Shown here one piece after another: positions 28,099-36,408 of a stretch of 44,626 nt of DNA. Under the pieces are notes generated by a model. It was not told the DNA's origin, did no database searches, and saw nothing but the letters and a program-made list of their open reading frames with translations. This stretch comes from Mesostigma viride. Its lineage: Eukaryota; Streptophyta; Mesostigmatophyceae; Mesostigmatales; Mesostigmataceae. The stretch's first letter is position 1. Each line of letters starts with the position of its first letter. The stretch covers positions 1 to 44,626 of the forward strand of contig RPFO01000142.1 of the NCBI GenBank assembly GCA_009746045.1, written 5' to 3'. Made by a program: the position numbers and the translations under genes.

Positions 28099-29629
28099 AT
28101 GAAGGTGCACCACGCCGTCTTCTTCCAGGTACAGGGCAACACAGAGACCTGGTTGTCCTACCGGACCACGGAGTCCCAAAAGACGCCGTGGCAGCCCGCG
28201 GGGACTCGACAGGAAGGCGCGCCACGGTGCGGGAAGGCGATGACACAGCCATACAGGTTTGATGCGGAGGGGCGGCCGCTGTTTGGCGTCCGACTTGTGG
28301 ATCCAGACCGCATTCCGATGTTGCAGGACACCCCAGCCTTCGCACCATTGAACATGGAGTTTCTGGGGAAGGAGCTGGAGTCGATCAAAACAAGGGTCGA
28401 GAAGTTGCCCCATGGCATCTGGCAGTGGTACTTTCCGCCCGACACCATCAAGCCAAACAAGGCCTTTTTTCGCAAGTCAAGTCCCACATGCCCCTGAGGA
28501 GGTGCCTGAGGAGTGGCGCCCTTTGCCGTGGCCATCTCGCGCGGACATCTCCGCCCTGCGTGAGCACGATGCAGCGCCTGAACCACCACCGACGCAAGAA
28601 GAGCACTTCATGGCGTTGGTCGACGCAGAGGCGGTGCGCGTCACCCCGCTGGTAGACCGAGTTCGTCATGATGGCCACACACAGCAGGAATGGGCGGCAG
28701 AAGACAGGGCCATGGCAGCCAAGGTCGCTTACTTGAAGCGCATGCAAGGCGTTGAGAAAGGCTCCGCTGTTCTATACTGGCACCCTTCAGCTGGTATTCT
28801 CTGCAACTCGAAGCTCACGTGGACTCCAGTCCTCGTTGGCATCATCAAGGAGGTGGTTGCGAAGGAGGATGGCGGCCAACCTTCTATTGAGCTCTTTGTA
28901 TACCGCGCTAAGCATTTGCATGACACGTGGCACCCGTGGAATACAGACATTGCGCAATGGCCCCATCCGCCAACCACTGCGGCGCACACGGTGATCATCA
29001 CCGCCTCAGACCTCGTCTTGACACAAGTGGTGGGCAAGCGAGGTCAGCCGCCCCATGGAGTCTCCTTGGGTGCGAACGAAAAGCTCACCAAGGAGTGCCT
29101 AAAGGCGCTGAAGGAGGTGCCCTATGACGCGGAACACCCGGTCGTGAAGTGGCAAGATGCTGAATGCTCGAAGGGCATCGTCGGCATGGCGAAGGCATGC
29201 TGGGAAGGCGTAACGCTGCAGGTCAAGAGTGGCAGCCGCAACCTCGTAGGGCAAGTCGTGTGTCATTGGGCGTCGGAGCGTGTGACATCCGCGGACGGTC
29301 GCACCGAAAGCCGGGACGGCAGGTACCATGGTCGTGTCGCTGTTGTCGACACGCAAAACGACATGGTAGCCATGTACTGGGGTGCCCGTTGGGAGGAGGA
29401 CGCGGTTTCTTGCGTGCCTCTCCACGAGCTGGAGGCACAGATCTGCGGGTGCCCCGGTGTGGTCGTCCCTGCGTTGCAAGCGCCGGATATCACCCTGGCC
29501 GAGGCTCGATTGCGCGAGATGGTTCCACCCAGCGACGTTGTGGCGGAGAACAACAACGCAGGCGCCTCCCGGCGTCGGAAGCGAGCGCTCATCCTTGCCG
29601 ATGACGATGACGACGACGACGACTGCTGA
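28099..29629 (+). CDS. Unrecognised cargo protein of the element, ~510 aa, one frame break
   Basis: The best protein gene in the element. ATG 28099 (MKVHHAVFFQVQGN) is suggested because upstream the frame runs only through the satellite. Frame 1 is coding to about 28470, then frame 2 from about 28470 (SQVPHAPEEVPEEWRPLPWP) to the stop at 29629. Unlike the viral breaks this equals one extra base, and a T6 run lies at the site. It contains a Trp/Tyr-rich beta region (GSAVLYWHPSAGIL, KLTWTPVLVGIIKEVV, IELFVYRAKHLHDTWHPWN, a BAH- or tudor-like feel) and a second such region (YHGRVAVVDTQNDMVAMYWG), with a basic/acidic end (RRRKRALILADDDDD). I see no DDE or recombinase motif. It could be an element protein or a captured host gene. 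Confidence 0.5.
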
Positions 29630-29639
29630 AGCGCAAGCA

Positions 29640-30060
29640 GCGTTGTTGTCATTGAGCTGCTCATGTGCTGCTGCTGCTGCTGTGCTGCCATGCTATTGCT
29701 GCTGCATTGCTGCCGTGCTGCTGCTGTGCTATTGTGCTGATGTGTTGCTGCATTGCTGCCGTGCCGCTGATGTATTGCTGTCGTGCTGCTGTGTTGATGC
29801 ACTGCTGCATTGCTGCCGTGCTGCTGAGCTAGTACTGCCTATTAGTGAATTTCCTATCAATGGACTATAGTCCACTGATAGGAAATTCAGGAATCGGCAT
29901 ACTAAGTTGCTGCTGCGCTGACTTGTGCTCCTGCTATGCGGCCGTGTTGATGTGCTACAGTTGTGCTGCTGCTGTGCTACGGTCATGCTGCTGCTGTGTT
30001 GCTGGGCTGATGTGTTGTTGCATTGATGTAGTGGCTATTGTTCCGCTACTACAATTTGCT
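29640..30060. repeat. Degenerate TGCTG-rich region
   Basis: About 400 bp rich in TGCTGCTGTGCTG-type motifs, interrupted by the palindrome at 29847-29888. Open frames here are compositional. Confidence 0.7.
29847..29888. repeat. 42-bp near-perfect palindrome
   Basis: Arms GAATTTCCTATCA and TGATAGGAAATTC flank TGGACTATAGTCCA, which is itself palindromic; only one base pair differs. Weaker symmetry extends outward (TGCCTATTAGT versus CAGGAATCGGCA). It could be a tiny MITE-like insertion or a cruciform-forming site. Confidence 0.85.
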
Positions 30061-30840
30061 ACTGATGCCGCTGCTGGTGCTTTTTTGCATGTCAGTGCCC
30101 GCTATGTTCACACCACTGTTGCCGCGGTTGGTATCGCGTGATTTCCACCGGTTGTGCGTTGACATGTGTTACTCATGCATTTGCCCCTATATTTGGTAGC
30201 ACGCGGTTTCGCGTTAGTTAGGTGCAGACAGCTGCATGTAGACAAACATCTTGTTTAAGTCGGTCAATTAACTGTTCTTGACGCATCATGGTCCAAGTCG
30301 ACCGACCTGTAGCCTGGACCAGTAGAGCAATTGTCTAGGAGAAAGAGCGTGATCGCTGCAGAAGCCGCGTGGCAGCCGTGGCTGTACCTGTAGTACGACC
30401 TGCATATATATGGATACTGTATTTGGATACTGGGTTGTTTATCAATTCTTGTTTTAATTTATTTAGTGTACCTGGTGTTGGCATGCCAACTCAGTGCTAA
30501 ACTACTTTATGCACAATGATGCAACTTGATGCTATAGTGACGTGCCACGATGTAACTTTATTAACTTCACCATTAGTCATGGGGTCAATAGGATTGCTCA
30601 TTATGCCATGTTAACATGAACCATGGGTTACGTAATAGTGAAAACAGTAATCATGATGCTCCACTTGAAGTCTCCAACATGGTCATGTTTGGAATTTTAT
30701 TGATCATATTCACAATATATGAAAAGAGACAACAAACGTGGAAGCATGGCACGCCGAGGCCGATAATATATGTGTGAAATATGAAAAGAGACAACATCTT
30801 TGGCAAGCATGATCATATTATGCTTGCCAAACATATTAAT
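30061..30840. other. AT-rich right subterminal region, no gene seen
   Basis: Contains two ATATGAAAAGAGACAACA copies (about 30718 and 30779), related to GAGACAACA near the left end, and a hairpin with arms TTGGCAAGCAT (30800-30810) and ATGCTTGCCAA (30820-30830). No coding frame is convincing. Confidence 0.6.
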
Positions 30841-31147
30841 GATCCTTTATTTATCTAGTACCAAATCCGAAAGGCTTGCATCACTCCCCGGACAGGAGAA
30901 ATTTTGCGGATGACTGTAGGTGTAAGTTGGCGATGCCATGGTAACCGGAGACGTCCGTCCTATTGTCAGCAAAATTTGGTGCGAGAGGTCCCCAGTTCGA
31001 TTCAGGTCGGATTCATTTGTAGATCGCGTTTTCCGCGTTTTCCGCGGCCCGGCACTGAACGCAAAGGTTTTCACCTTTGCGGAGTGTCTGATCAGAATAT
31101 TAATGATATCGACCATGTCCAGAAACCATGTTTGCCAATGGTGCATT

Positions 31148-31181
31148 TAGGATACATTTGAAGCCGTGCAAATGTATCCTA
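31148..31181. repeat. Subterminal hairpin overlapping the right TIR
   Basis: TAGGATACATTTG at 31148-31160 faces its reverse complement at 31169-31181 across an 8-nt loop. The left end has the same motif as direct copies instead. These are likely recognition sites. Confidence 0.8.
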
Positions 31182-31198
31182 ATCCGGTAAAACCACCC
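31170..31198 (-). repeat. Right terminal inverted repeat (29 bp)
   Basis: Exact reverse complement of 21848-21876. Confidence 0.93.
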
Positions 31199-31201
31199 TG
31201 T
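31199..31201. repeat. Target-site duplication TGT (right)
   Basis: Matches TGT at 21845-21847, on the outer side of the right TIR. Confidence 0.7.
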
Positions 31202-31451
31202 GCCATTCGAACGTCCCGTGAGGGATCTGCACGTCGTTCGTGTGGCCGAACGCCGTCGTCTTGAACCGCTGCAAAGTGCCGAAACCGTCGGGGACGAACG
31301 TGCCCCCTATCTCCTTCCCGCTATCGAGCGTCGAGCGGATGAACGAAACCGCCTCGGGGGATACGGGATATCGAGTCGCGTTCCTCCCCGATATCACCTT
31401 CGCACCCGAAGCGAGCGTTTGGACAGGCAACAGATCGGCGGGGCGCGACAT
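31199..31451 (-). pseudogene. JAMM/MPN protease, N-terminal part (split by mobile element)
   Basis: ATG 31451 (MSRPADLLPVQTLASG), with TATTTATAG directly before it, a good promoter-proximal TATA match. Eighty-four codons reach the TIR. KEIGG (Glu 47) supplies the first JAMM residue and FEWH ends on the first metal histidine (His 84). As the DNA stands the frame runs into the TIR and stops at 31179 after a few foreign residues (90 aa). Counting the TGT once, 253 nt here plus 413 nt at 21432-21844 make 666 nt, a 221-aa protein with Glu 47, His 84, His 86, Ser 101 and Asp 104. It is downstream of, and on the same strand as, the DUF5764-like gene. Confidence 0.8.
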
Positions 31452-31471
31452 CTATAAATACGCCGGACATA

Positions 31472-32260
31472 TTAGAATCCGTCGTCCTCGACCGTGACCC
31501 CTCCGATATCCTCGTCCTGCGGTACGGCCGAGGGCTTGCGGACGAGCGCCTGTCTCGCCACTTGCACTTGACGGATATTCGAATCCCCGCCCCCCGCCAA
31601 TGTCGCCGCCGCCGCGGGGTCCTCGGGCCCTTGGATGAGATCGGGGTCGGGCGCCTCCTCCTCGCCGCCCTTGAACGTGTCCTTGTTCAAGAGCTCGCCC
31701 ATGTACTCCTTGAGGATGTCGTCAATGGGCATGAGCACGTGCACGGTGTTCTTGACCGCTTCCCGGATCGCCTCGAAGGCGTTACGACGATGCAGTTTGT
31801 AGTTCCCCCCGTCGACCTCCGTCAGGAAGTGTTCCACGTCGTCCACGATGTCCGACCCCAGATTCTTCATGACCATGTGCACAAATCGCGAGGGAGTGGG
31901 GACCCGCACGCGCATCGTCTGGTTCGGGTCTTTGGACATGCGGATGGACCCCATGATCATGCTCGTGCAAACGAAGTAGGCCTTCAACAAGTCTCGCAAG
32001 TACGGGATCTTCTCCATGATCTGCTCGGTTTCCTCCTCGACGATCTCGGGGGTCCACTCCGGGATCTCCTCGACGAGCTGCACGAACGCGGAGATGGGGT
32101 CCATGCCGGCCTCGCGGGACACGTTGATGGCGTCCATCACCATCCTCTTCAGGACCTGGAACACGGGGTCCGTCATCCCGCGCTCCAGTTGGTCGACGTA
32201 CTCCTTCTTGCTGTCCACGAGAACATTGATGTTGACGACGGGCTCGGAATCGCCTTCCAT
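31472..32260 (-). CDS. DUF5764-like giant-virus protein, 262 aa
   Basis: Start 32260 (MEGDSEPVVNINVLV). The sequence follows the pattern of a family widespread in giant viruses (DUF5764 as I recall it): KKEYVDQLERGMTDPVFQ, then VQLVEEIPEWTPEIVEEETE, YLRDLLKAYFVCTSMIMGSI, VRVPTPSRFVHMVMK, and AIREAVKNTVHVLMPIDDI followed by LKEYM. The C-terminus is a hydrophilic linker ending VTVEDDGF. Function is unestablished; the protein is usually found in virions or as a conserved late protein. No enzymatic motif is present. Family assignment is from recognition, not a search. Confidence 0.7.
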   Translation of the reverse strand: MEGDSEPVVNINVLVDSKKEYVDQLERGMTDPVFQVLKRMVMDAINVSREAGMDPISAFVQLVEEIPEWTPEIVEEETEQIMEKIPYLRDLLKAYFVCTSMIMGSIRMSKDPNQTMRVRVPTPSRFVHMVMKNLGSDIVDDVEHFLTEVDGGNYKLHRRNAFEAIREAVKNTVHVLMPIDDILKEYMGELLNKDTFKGGEEEAPDPDLIQGPEDPAAAATLAGGGDSNIRQVQVARQALVRKPSAVPQDEDIGGVTVEDDGF

Positions 32261-32279
32261 TGTACCGTTCCGCTCACAT

Positions 32280-32543
32280 TTATTGCGCCTGCGAGTGAAC
32301 GAACACTCGGTACCTCCGTTGCAGCGTCGACACCTCGTTGCGGGCGTCGTACAGCCGGTCTTCGAGCATCTCGATCGCCCTCGTCATCCGACGGACGGGA
32401 TCCGTCTCGTCATTGGAGGGCAAGACGGGGTGCCGGACGTCGGGCAAGCCCATCTTCGCCCTCAACTCTCTAGCCTTGTCCCTACATTGCGCGATGCTCT
32501 GGATGAGTTGAAACCTCTGCATTTGGTAGTCGTTTTCTTGCAT
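32280..32543 (-). CDS. Small helical protein, 87 aa
   Basis: Start placed at ATG 32543 (MQENDYQMQRFQLIQ), because the frame upstream has only a GTG and an A/T-rich promoter-like stretch (AATAAAAAACGACG) lies before 32543. Two long helices are predicted (QLIQSIAQCRDKARELRAKMG and MTRAIEMLEDRLYDARNEVS), a probable coiled coil. Unrecognised. Confidence 0.55.
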   Translation of the reverse strand: MQENDYQMQRFQLIQSIAQCRDKARELRAKMGLPDVRHPVLPSNDETDPVRRMTRAIEMLEDRLYDARNEVSTLQRRYRVFVHSQAQ

Positions 32544-32593
32544 CTCGTCGTCGTTTTTTATTGCAAAATAATATTCCTCGTGTCGCAAACGCG

Positions 32594-32995
32594 TCACTTT
32601 CGAAAGTTGATGGCCATGAGGACGAGGCCGTACGTCACGATCCCGGACAGAAGCCCGGCCACGTTCACCCGCACCTTGTCCACCTTCCCGGTGTTGCGGT
32701 TCTCGAACCAGCGAGGAAACCGGGCCGGCGCGAACTTCAGCACGCCGATCGTCACGGACACGCCCGCCAACGCGGCGACGATGGAATACGCCGACTTCCG
32801 CCCCTCGACGACCGTCGACCCGACGAGATGGGACGCTTCGACCATCGGAGGGGGTGCGGGCGGCGGCATGGGGTCGGAATACTCCATCGGGAAGTCGGGC
32901 TCGATCGCGACGGGAGCCGACCTTGCGAAACTCGGCGTCGGCGCGTCGATCCCGCCTCCCGAACGCATGTTCCTGGCCATCTGAGTGAGCGACAT
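32594..32995 (-). CDS. Two-segment membrane protein, 133 aa
   Basis: ATG 32995 (MSLTQMARNMRSGGG). The Pro-rich N-terminal half includes DPMPPPAPPPM. Hydrophobic segments are AYSIVAALAGVSVTIGVL (about 68-86) and VAGLLSGIVTYGLVLMAI (about 112-129). Probably a virion membrane component; unrecognised. Confidence 0.65.
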   Translation of the reverse strand: MSLTQMARNMRSGGGIDAPTPSFARSAPVAIEPDFPMEYSDPMPPPAPPPMVEASHLVGSTVVEGRKSAYSIVAALAGVSVTIGVLKFAPARFPRWFENRNTGKVDKVRVNVAGLLSGIVTYGLVLMAINFRK

Positions 32996-33047
32996 GTCCG
33001 TATTACGGTATATCTCCCTAAAAGTTCACGCCCCGTGAACGCGTCTG

Positions 33048-33626
33048 TCAGTCGTAACTGCAGAAATCGGGGGCGTCCAAATCCCACATGCGTTTGGGGG
33101 AGAAACAGGGACTGGGAGGGGATACGTGGTCCGAGTCGTCGCCGGTCTCGCCCGCCGCGGACGGCGGGGCTCGCGGGACGCCCTCGTCCGAATTCGACGA
33201 CAAAAAGCGGTTATAGCACGCGGAGTGGAAAAACATGTAAAGACGCGTGGATGAGATGGGGACGCATTCCTCTACTTTCCCGGCGGGCATCGGTTTCTTG
33301 CAACGAAAACACAGCACCCACCCGGTCCGCGGCTCTTCTTCGGCGCAGTCTCGCCACACCTTCTGGCCTCGCAAGGCGGCTTCTCCGATTTCGTCGAACC
33401 GACGGACGCATTCGACCTCGTCGGGAGCCAGCGTCGGACGACGGCTGACGCCCTTGACGTAGCACACGCGCGGGTGTCCGCGGGCGTCGTAAATCATCCT
33501 CCCGGCGTGCCGGAGACTCTGTCGGTTTTTGATTTCGTTCCAATACGCGTCCGCGGCGCGCCTGCGCTCGGCCAACTCGTTCGCGAAGACGATGTGGCGA
33601 GGACACGTGTCTCCTTCCTTCGACAT
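33048..33626 (-). CDS. Zinc-finger-like protein, 192 aa
   Basis: Start at ATG 33626 (MSKEGDTCPRHIVFAN); the frame is open far upstream but there overlaps another gene in the same direction. Residues about 118-150 have CFRCKKPMPAGKVEECVP and then FFHSACYNRF, a CxxC...HxxxC arrangement like a treble-clef or LIM/RING-type zinc site. The first part is charged and helical (RRRAADAYWNEIKNRQ). The C-terminus is Ser/Pro-rich and disordered. Function unknown. Confidence 0.6.
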   Translation of the reverse strand: MSKEGDTCPRHIVFANELAERRRAADAYWNEIKNRQSLRHAGRMIYDARGHPRVCYVKGVSRRPTLAPDEVECVRRFDEIGEAALRGQKVWRDCAEEEPRTGWVLCFRCKKPMPAGKVEECVPISSTRLYMFFHSACYNRFLSSNSDEGVPRAPPSAAGETGDDSDHVSPPSPCFSPKRMWDLDAPDFCSYD

Positions 33627-33643
33627 GACACCGAAGAGTAAAA

Positions 33644-35043
33644 TTACAAGAGGCCCACGAACGCGTTCCGGCCGCACGTGCGAGTCGTGCGAGACTTGCG
33701 CTTGCTCTTCGCGGTGTGGCTCCTCCTCTTCTTCCGGTACGCGTTGGCGACGTGGAAGTTGGGGAGATTCGAGGCGCCCGCGCTGGACATGGCGTTCGTG
33801 ACGCCGGAAAGGATGTCCGCCCCGTTCTTGTTGCGCTGGCAGTAGGGGCCGTACCGCGCGTTCGGATTCTCGACGAGACTGCCGTCGGCCGCGACGATGT
33901 ACGGATCCACGATCTTGGCGGTGGGATCCGAGGGGTCTTTGTTGAAGAAGAGGCTGCCGTACCCGGGCGGGCAGGACGGCTGGGGAAGCCCGCTGACGCG
34001 GTAGTCGGCGTTCATCATGTTCGCCATCGACTTCCACGGCGCGTCTTTATCCCCTCCGTCTACCATGGCCAATGCGCCATGGTTCCTCCACCATGAGTCG
34101 ATCTGGTTGAGGATGGCTGATCGCATGCGGTTGAACGCCAGGAGGTCGCGCTTGATAAAGGGAGCGATCAAGTTTGGAAACTTCTTATCTGCGGCGATAT
34201 CAGAGAGCGCATCTTTTTTTGCCGCATTCCTCCACTTCACGACCCCCAAATCAGCGAACCGTTCGATGTGTTTCTTGGCAAAAGCAGAAGCGTATATTAC
34301 AGGCTTGGATAGGTGAGGGATGAGCTTACTGATCTGACAATCGTCCGAAACATCGGCGCTGCCGATCGCCAGGTTGTATTGGGGGAGGAAATCTTTGGTG
34401 AGCTTGAATACCTCGATTTTACGGGGTTGTCCATGTGCCTGGAGACCGGGTGCCAAGACATCGATGTTAGTTCCTTTCGTCGCATCTGTACTGATCTTAG
34501 CCGATGCATCAACCAATTTACCTTTCATTTGTTCTAGCACATTGAGCGGGATGCGGTTGAGATATACGGCATAATTTCTATCATCTCCGTCCAACTCTTC
34601 GCTGAACCCCCTCTTTACCCACGCCCCCCCTTTACAAAGCTATAGTCCTTGTTATCCTTCGCAATCGCGACAAAACCTCGCAGCGAATTCACAATCTTTC
34701 CCAGATCCTTACGGCTAGTGTCCAAAACCCCCTCCCTCGTCGCGTTGGCAACACGTTCGCTGATGTCCCGCATCGCGTTCGCTAGAATATCGTACACGTA
34801 CACACACGCGACGAACTCGCGCAACTTCTTCTTAAAATCCGGGTCCGTGTCGATGATATTGTGTTCATACAATTTGGCCTCCTCGGCCGTGAACTTGATG
34901 TCCGGAACGTACGTTCGCAGTTTCTGAAGTTCGTATGGCGTGAAGATCTTCGAAGCTAGATCCTCGACACGCGCCTGCATCTGCGGAGAGCGACCCGTAG
35001 GAGTGGCCACATGGGTGAAGAAAGGATACGCGCTCCCGGACAT
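33644..35043 (-). CDS. Unrecognised ~466-aa protein, tandem paralogue B, one frameshift
   Basis: Start 35043 (MSGSAYPFFTHVATPTGRSP), preceded by TATACTACGAC and a T8 run. Coding switches frame near 34625 at a run of seven G (minus strand); one missing G restores the frame, joining SFVKGG to the part containing DGDDRNYAVYLNRIPLNV and running to the stop at 33644. It parallels the next gene along its length: SPQMQARVEDLASKIFTPYE, VYVYDILANAMRD, DVSDDCQ, PFIKRDLLAFNRMRSAILN, VSGLPQPSC, VDPYIVAADGSLVENP and YGPYCQR. The tail is very basic (KSKRKSRTTRTCGRN). Two parallel copies with basic tails could be virion DNA-associated proteins; this is inference. Confidence 0.65.
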
Positions 35044-35077
35044 GTCGTAGTATAGTGTTGAACGAGAAAAAAAACGT

Positions 35078-36316
35078 CTACCTCCTCCTGGTCGTCTTCT
35101 TCACGCGCCGGGCCGACCCCGTGTGGAAATTGGCGACCCTCCCCGGACCACCTGTCGTGACGCCGCTCAGAAGATCGGAGGTCATCCGCTTGCGCTGACA
35201 GTAAGGTCCGTACTTGGCTCTGGGATTTTCCACCAAACTGCCGTCCGCGGCCACGATGTACGGGTCCACAATCTTTGCCTTCTTCTTCGGATCCGCCGGA
35301 TCGGCATCGTAGAACACGCCCGCGAACCCGGACCCGCAGCTGGGCTGCGGCAGCCCGCTGACTCTCTGGTCGGCGACCATAAGCGTCCTGAGATAGTCGG
35401 GCATGTCGATGGCGCTACTTGGTGCCTGAATGGACTTGAGTGCGGTGTCTGTCATGGCCCAGGCGTCAATCGCGTTCAGAATGGCGATCCGAAGCCTGTT
35501 AAAGGCCAATATATCTCGGCGAATGAACGGGATCAGCGGGTTATTGAACTTCGTTCCCGATACCAGCTTCTTCAACCGCTCGTGATGGATGTCCGCAAAA
35601 TTGGTGTAGTCGATGCTTCCGGATCCGAGATGGTAAATCATCTTGGCCGGCTGACAGTCGTCCGACACTTCGGCAGGTTTGTCCTTCGCCAAGTTGTATT
35701 TAGGAAGATCTCCCGCCACCGGGATCGATATTTGTACCTCGATACCTTCCAACTCTTCGTCACCCACCTTAACCTTCGTCGTCGGAAGGGGAGAAAGCCC
35801 CGGGCTAGGGACCATTACCGCGGTGCCCACCTTCGCGTTCTCGAGAACGTCGGCTGGAATGCGGTGGAGGAACACATCATCCTTGTCCTTGTAAGTCGCC
35901 TTGAATCCTCGCAACGCCGTCGCGATCTTTCCGACCTCGTCCGAGTCCGTTGTGAGCAGATTGGAACTCGTCACGTTCCTCACGCGTTCGTTGTAATCGC
36001 GCATCATGTTCGTCAAGATGTCGTACATGTACACGGCGGCGATGAAACGACCGAGTTTCTCCTTCACATCGTCACTCGAGTTCGTGTCCAACATGTTAAA
36101 CTGGATGAGCGGCGCCTCCTCGACCTTGAACTGAAGGTCGGGGATGTACGTCCTCATTTTTTGGATCTCGTACGCTGTGAACACCTTGGTCGCGAGGTCG
36201 TTGATGCGCGCCTGGGTCTGAGGAGAGCGGGAGGTCGGCGTGGCGACCGACGTGTGGAACGGGTATGCGGAACCGAACGTCGCGGACGGGAACCCCGATA
36301 TCGCGGGAGCGGCCAT
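35078..36316 (-). CDS. Unrecognised 412-aa protein, tandem paralogue A
   Basis: Start set at ATG 36316 (MAAPAISGFPSATFGSAYPF); the frame is open to 36400, but an A/T run and TATAC lie between. It is intact and paralogous to the gene at 33644-35043 over the whole length, ending with the same VDPYIVAADGSLVENPRAKY and PYCQRKRMTSDLLSGV motifs and a basic tail (RRVKKTTRRR). It is mostly helical with no membrane segment. It shares the late-type promoter pattern with the MCPs. Function unknown. Confidence 0.75.
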   Translation of the reverse strand: MAAPAISGFPSATFGSAYPFHTSVATPTSRSPQTQARINDLATKVFTAYEIQKMRTYIPDLQFKVEEAPLIQFNMLDTNSSDDVKEKLGRFIAAVYMYDILTNMMRDYNERVRNVTSSNLLTTDSDEVGKIATALRGFKATYKDKDDVFLHRIPADVLENAKVGTAVMVPSPGLSPLPTTKVKVGDEELEGIEVQISIPVAGDLPKYNLAKDKPAEVSDDCQPAKMIYHLGSGSIDYTNFADIHHERLKKLVSGTKFNNPLIPFIRRDILAFNRLRIAILNAIDAWAMTDTALKSIQAPSSAIDMPDYLRTLMVADQRVSGLPQPSCGSGFAGVFYDADPADPKKKAKIVDPYIVAADGSLVENPRAKYGPYCQRKRMTSDLLSGVTTGGPGRVANFHTGSARRVKKTTRRR

Positions 36317-36348
36317 CGAAAACGTATAGTATCGTACCAGAAAAAAAA
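36317..36348 (-). promoter_or_regulatory. Promoter-like TATAC plus T8 run
   Basis: On the minus strand: T8 (36341-36348), then TATAC (36324-36328), 7 nt before the ATG at 36316. Same layout as upstream of MCP4 and of the paralogue at 35043. Confidence 0.45.
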
Positions 36349-36408
36349 GCGCGTTCAGGGAGGGGTCGAAGTTCTCCTCGATGGATGTAACCTTCTCCAT
36401 CGCAAGTC

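Larger units (their letters stand above)
21848..31198. mobile_element. 9,351-bp TIR element of eukaryotic type inserted in a JAMM gene
   Basis: Bounded by perfect 29-bp terminal inverted repeats starting GGGTGGTTTTACCGG, flanked by TGT on both sides. Inside are non-viral sequences: subterminal GAGACAACA repeats, four different satellite arrays, a CAG/CTG tract, two exons matching the flagellar protein CFAP299 with GT-AG borders, and an unrecognised protein gene. No transposase could be recognised, so it may be non-autonomous or use an unknown enzyme. The 3-bp duplication does not match Tc1/mariner (TA) or KDZ-type (8 bp) elements and does not by itself decide among CACTA, Harbinger-like or novel groups. 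The composition resembles a host nuclear genome, not the virus. The structure argues for true transposition, not a chimeric assembly. Confidence 0.85.

Noticed and set aside
26999-28348. Long Pro/Ala/Arg-rich ORFs on the minus strand over the GC-rich satellite
   Set aside because: All six frames are open in this repeat; amino-acid content simply mirrors the units.
30900-31040. tRNA-like or SINE-like sequence (GAGAGGTCCCCAGTTCGATTC resembles a B box)
   Set aside because: The T-stem does not pair properly, no acceptor stem or A box could be placed, and no anticodon arm folds. It may be a decayed tRNA-derived SINE, but I cannot support it as a feature.
21848-31198. The inserted block as an assembly chimera of host and viral contigs
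   Set aside because: A chimera would not give perfect terminal inverted repeats, a matching 3-bp duplication and exact in-frame restoration of the flanking gene. Read mapping should still confirm it.
21848-31198. The insertion as an intein or self-splicing intron in the JAMM gene
   Set aside because: No intein splice motifs or homing endonuclease are visible, the frame stops at once inside the TIR, and the ends are inverted repeats.
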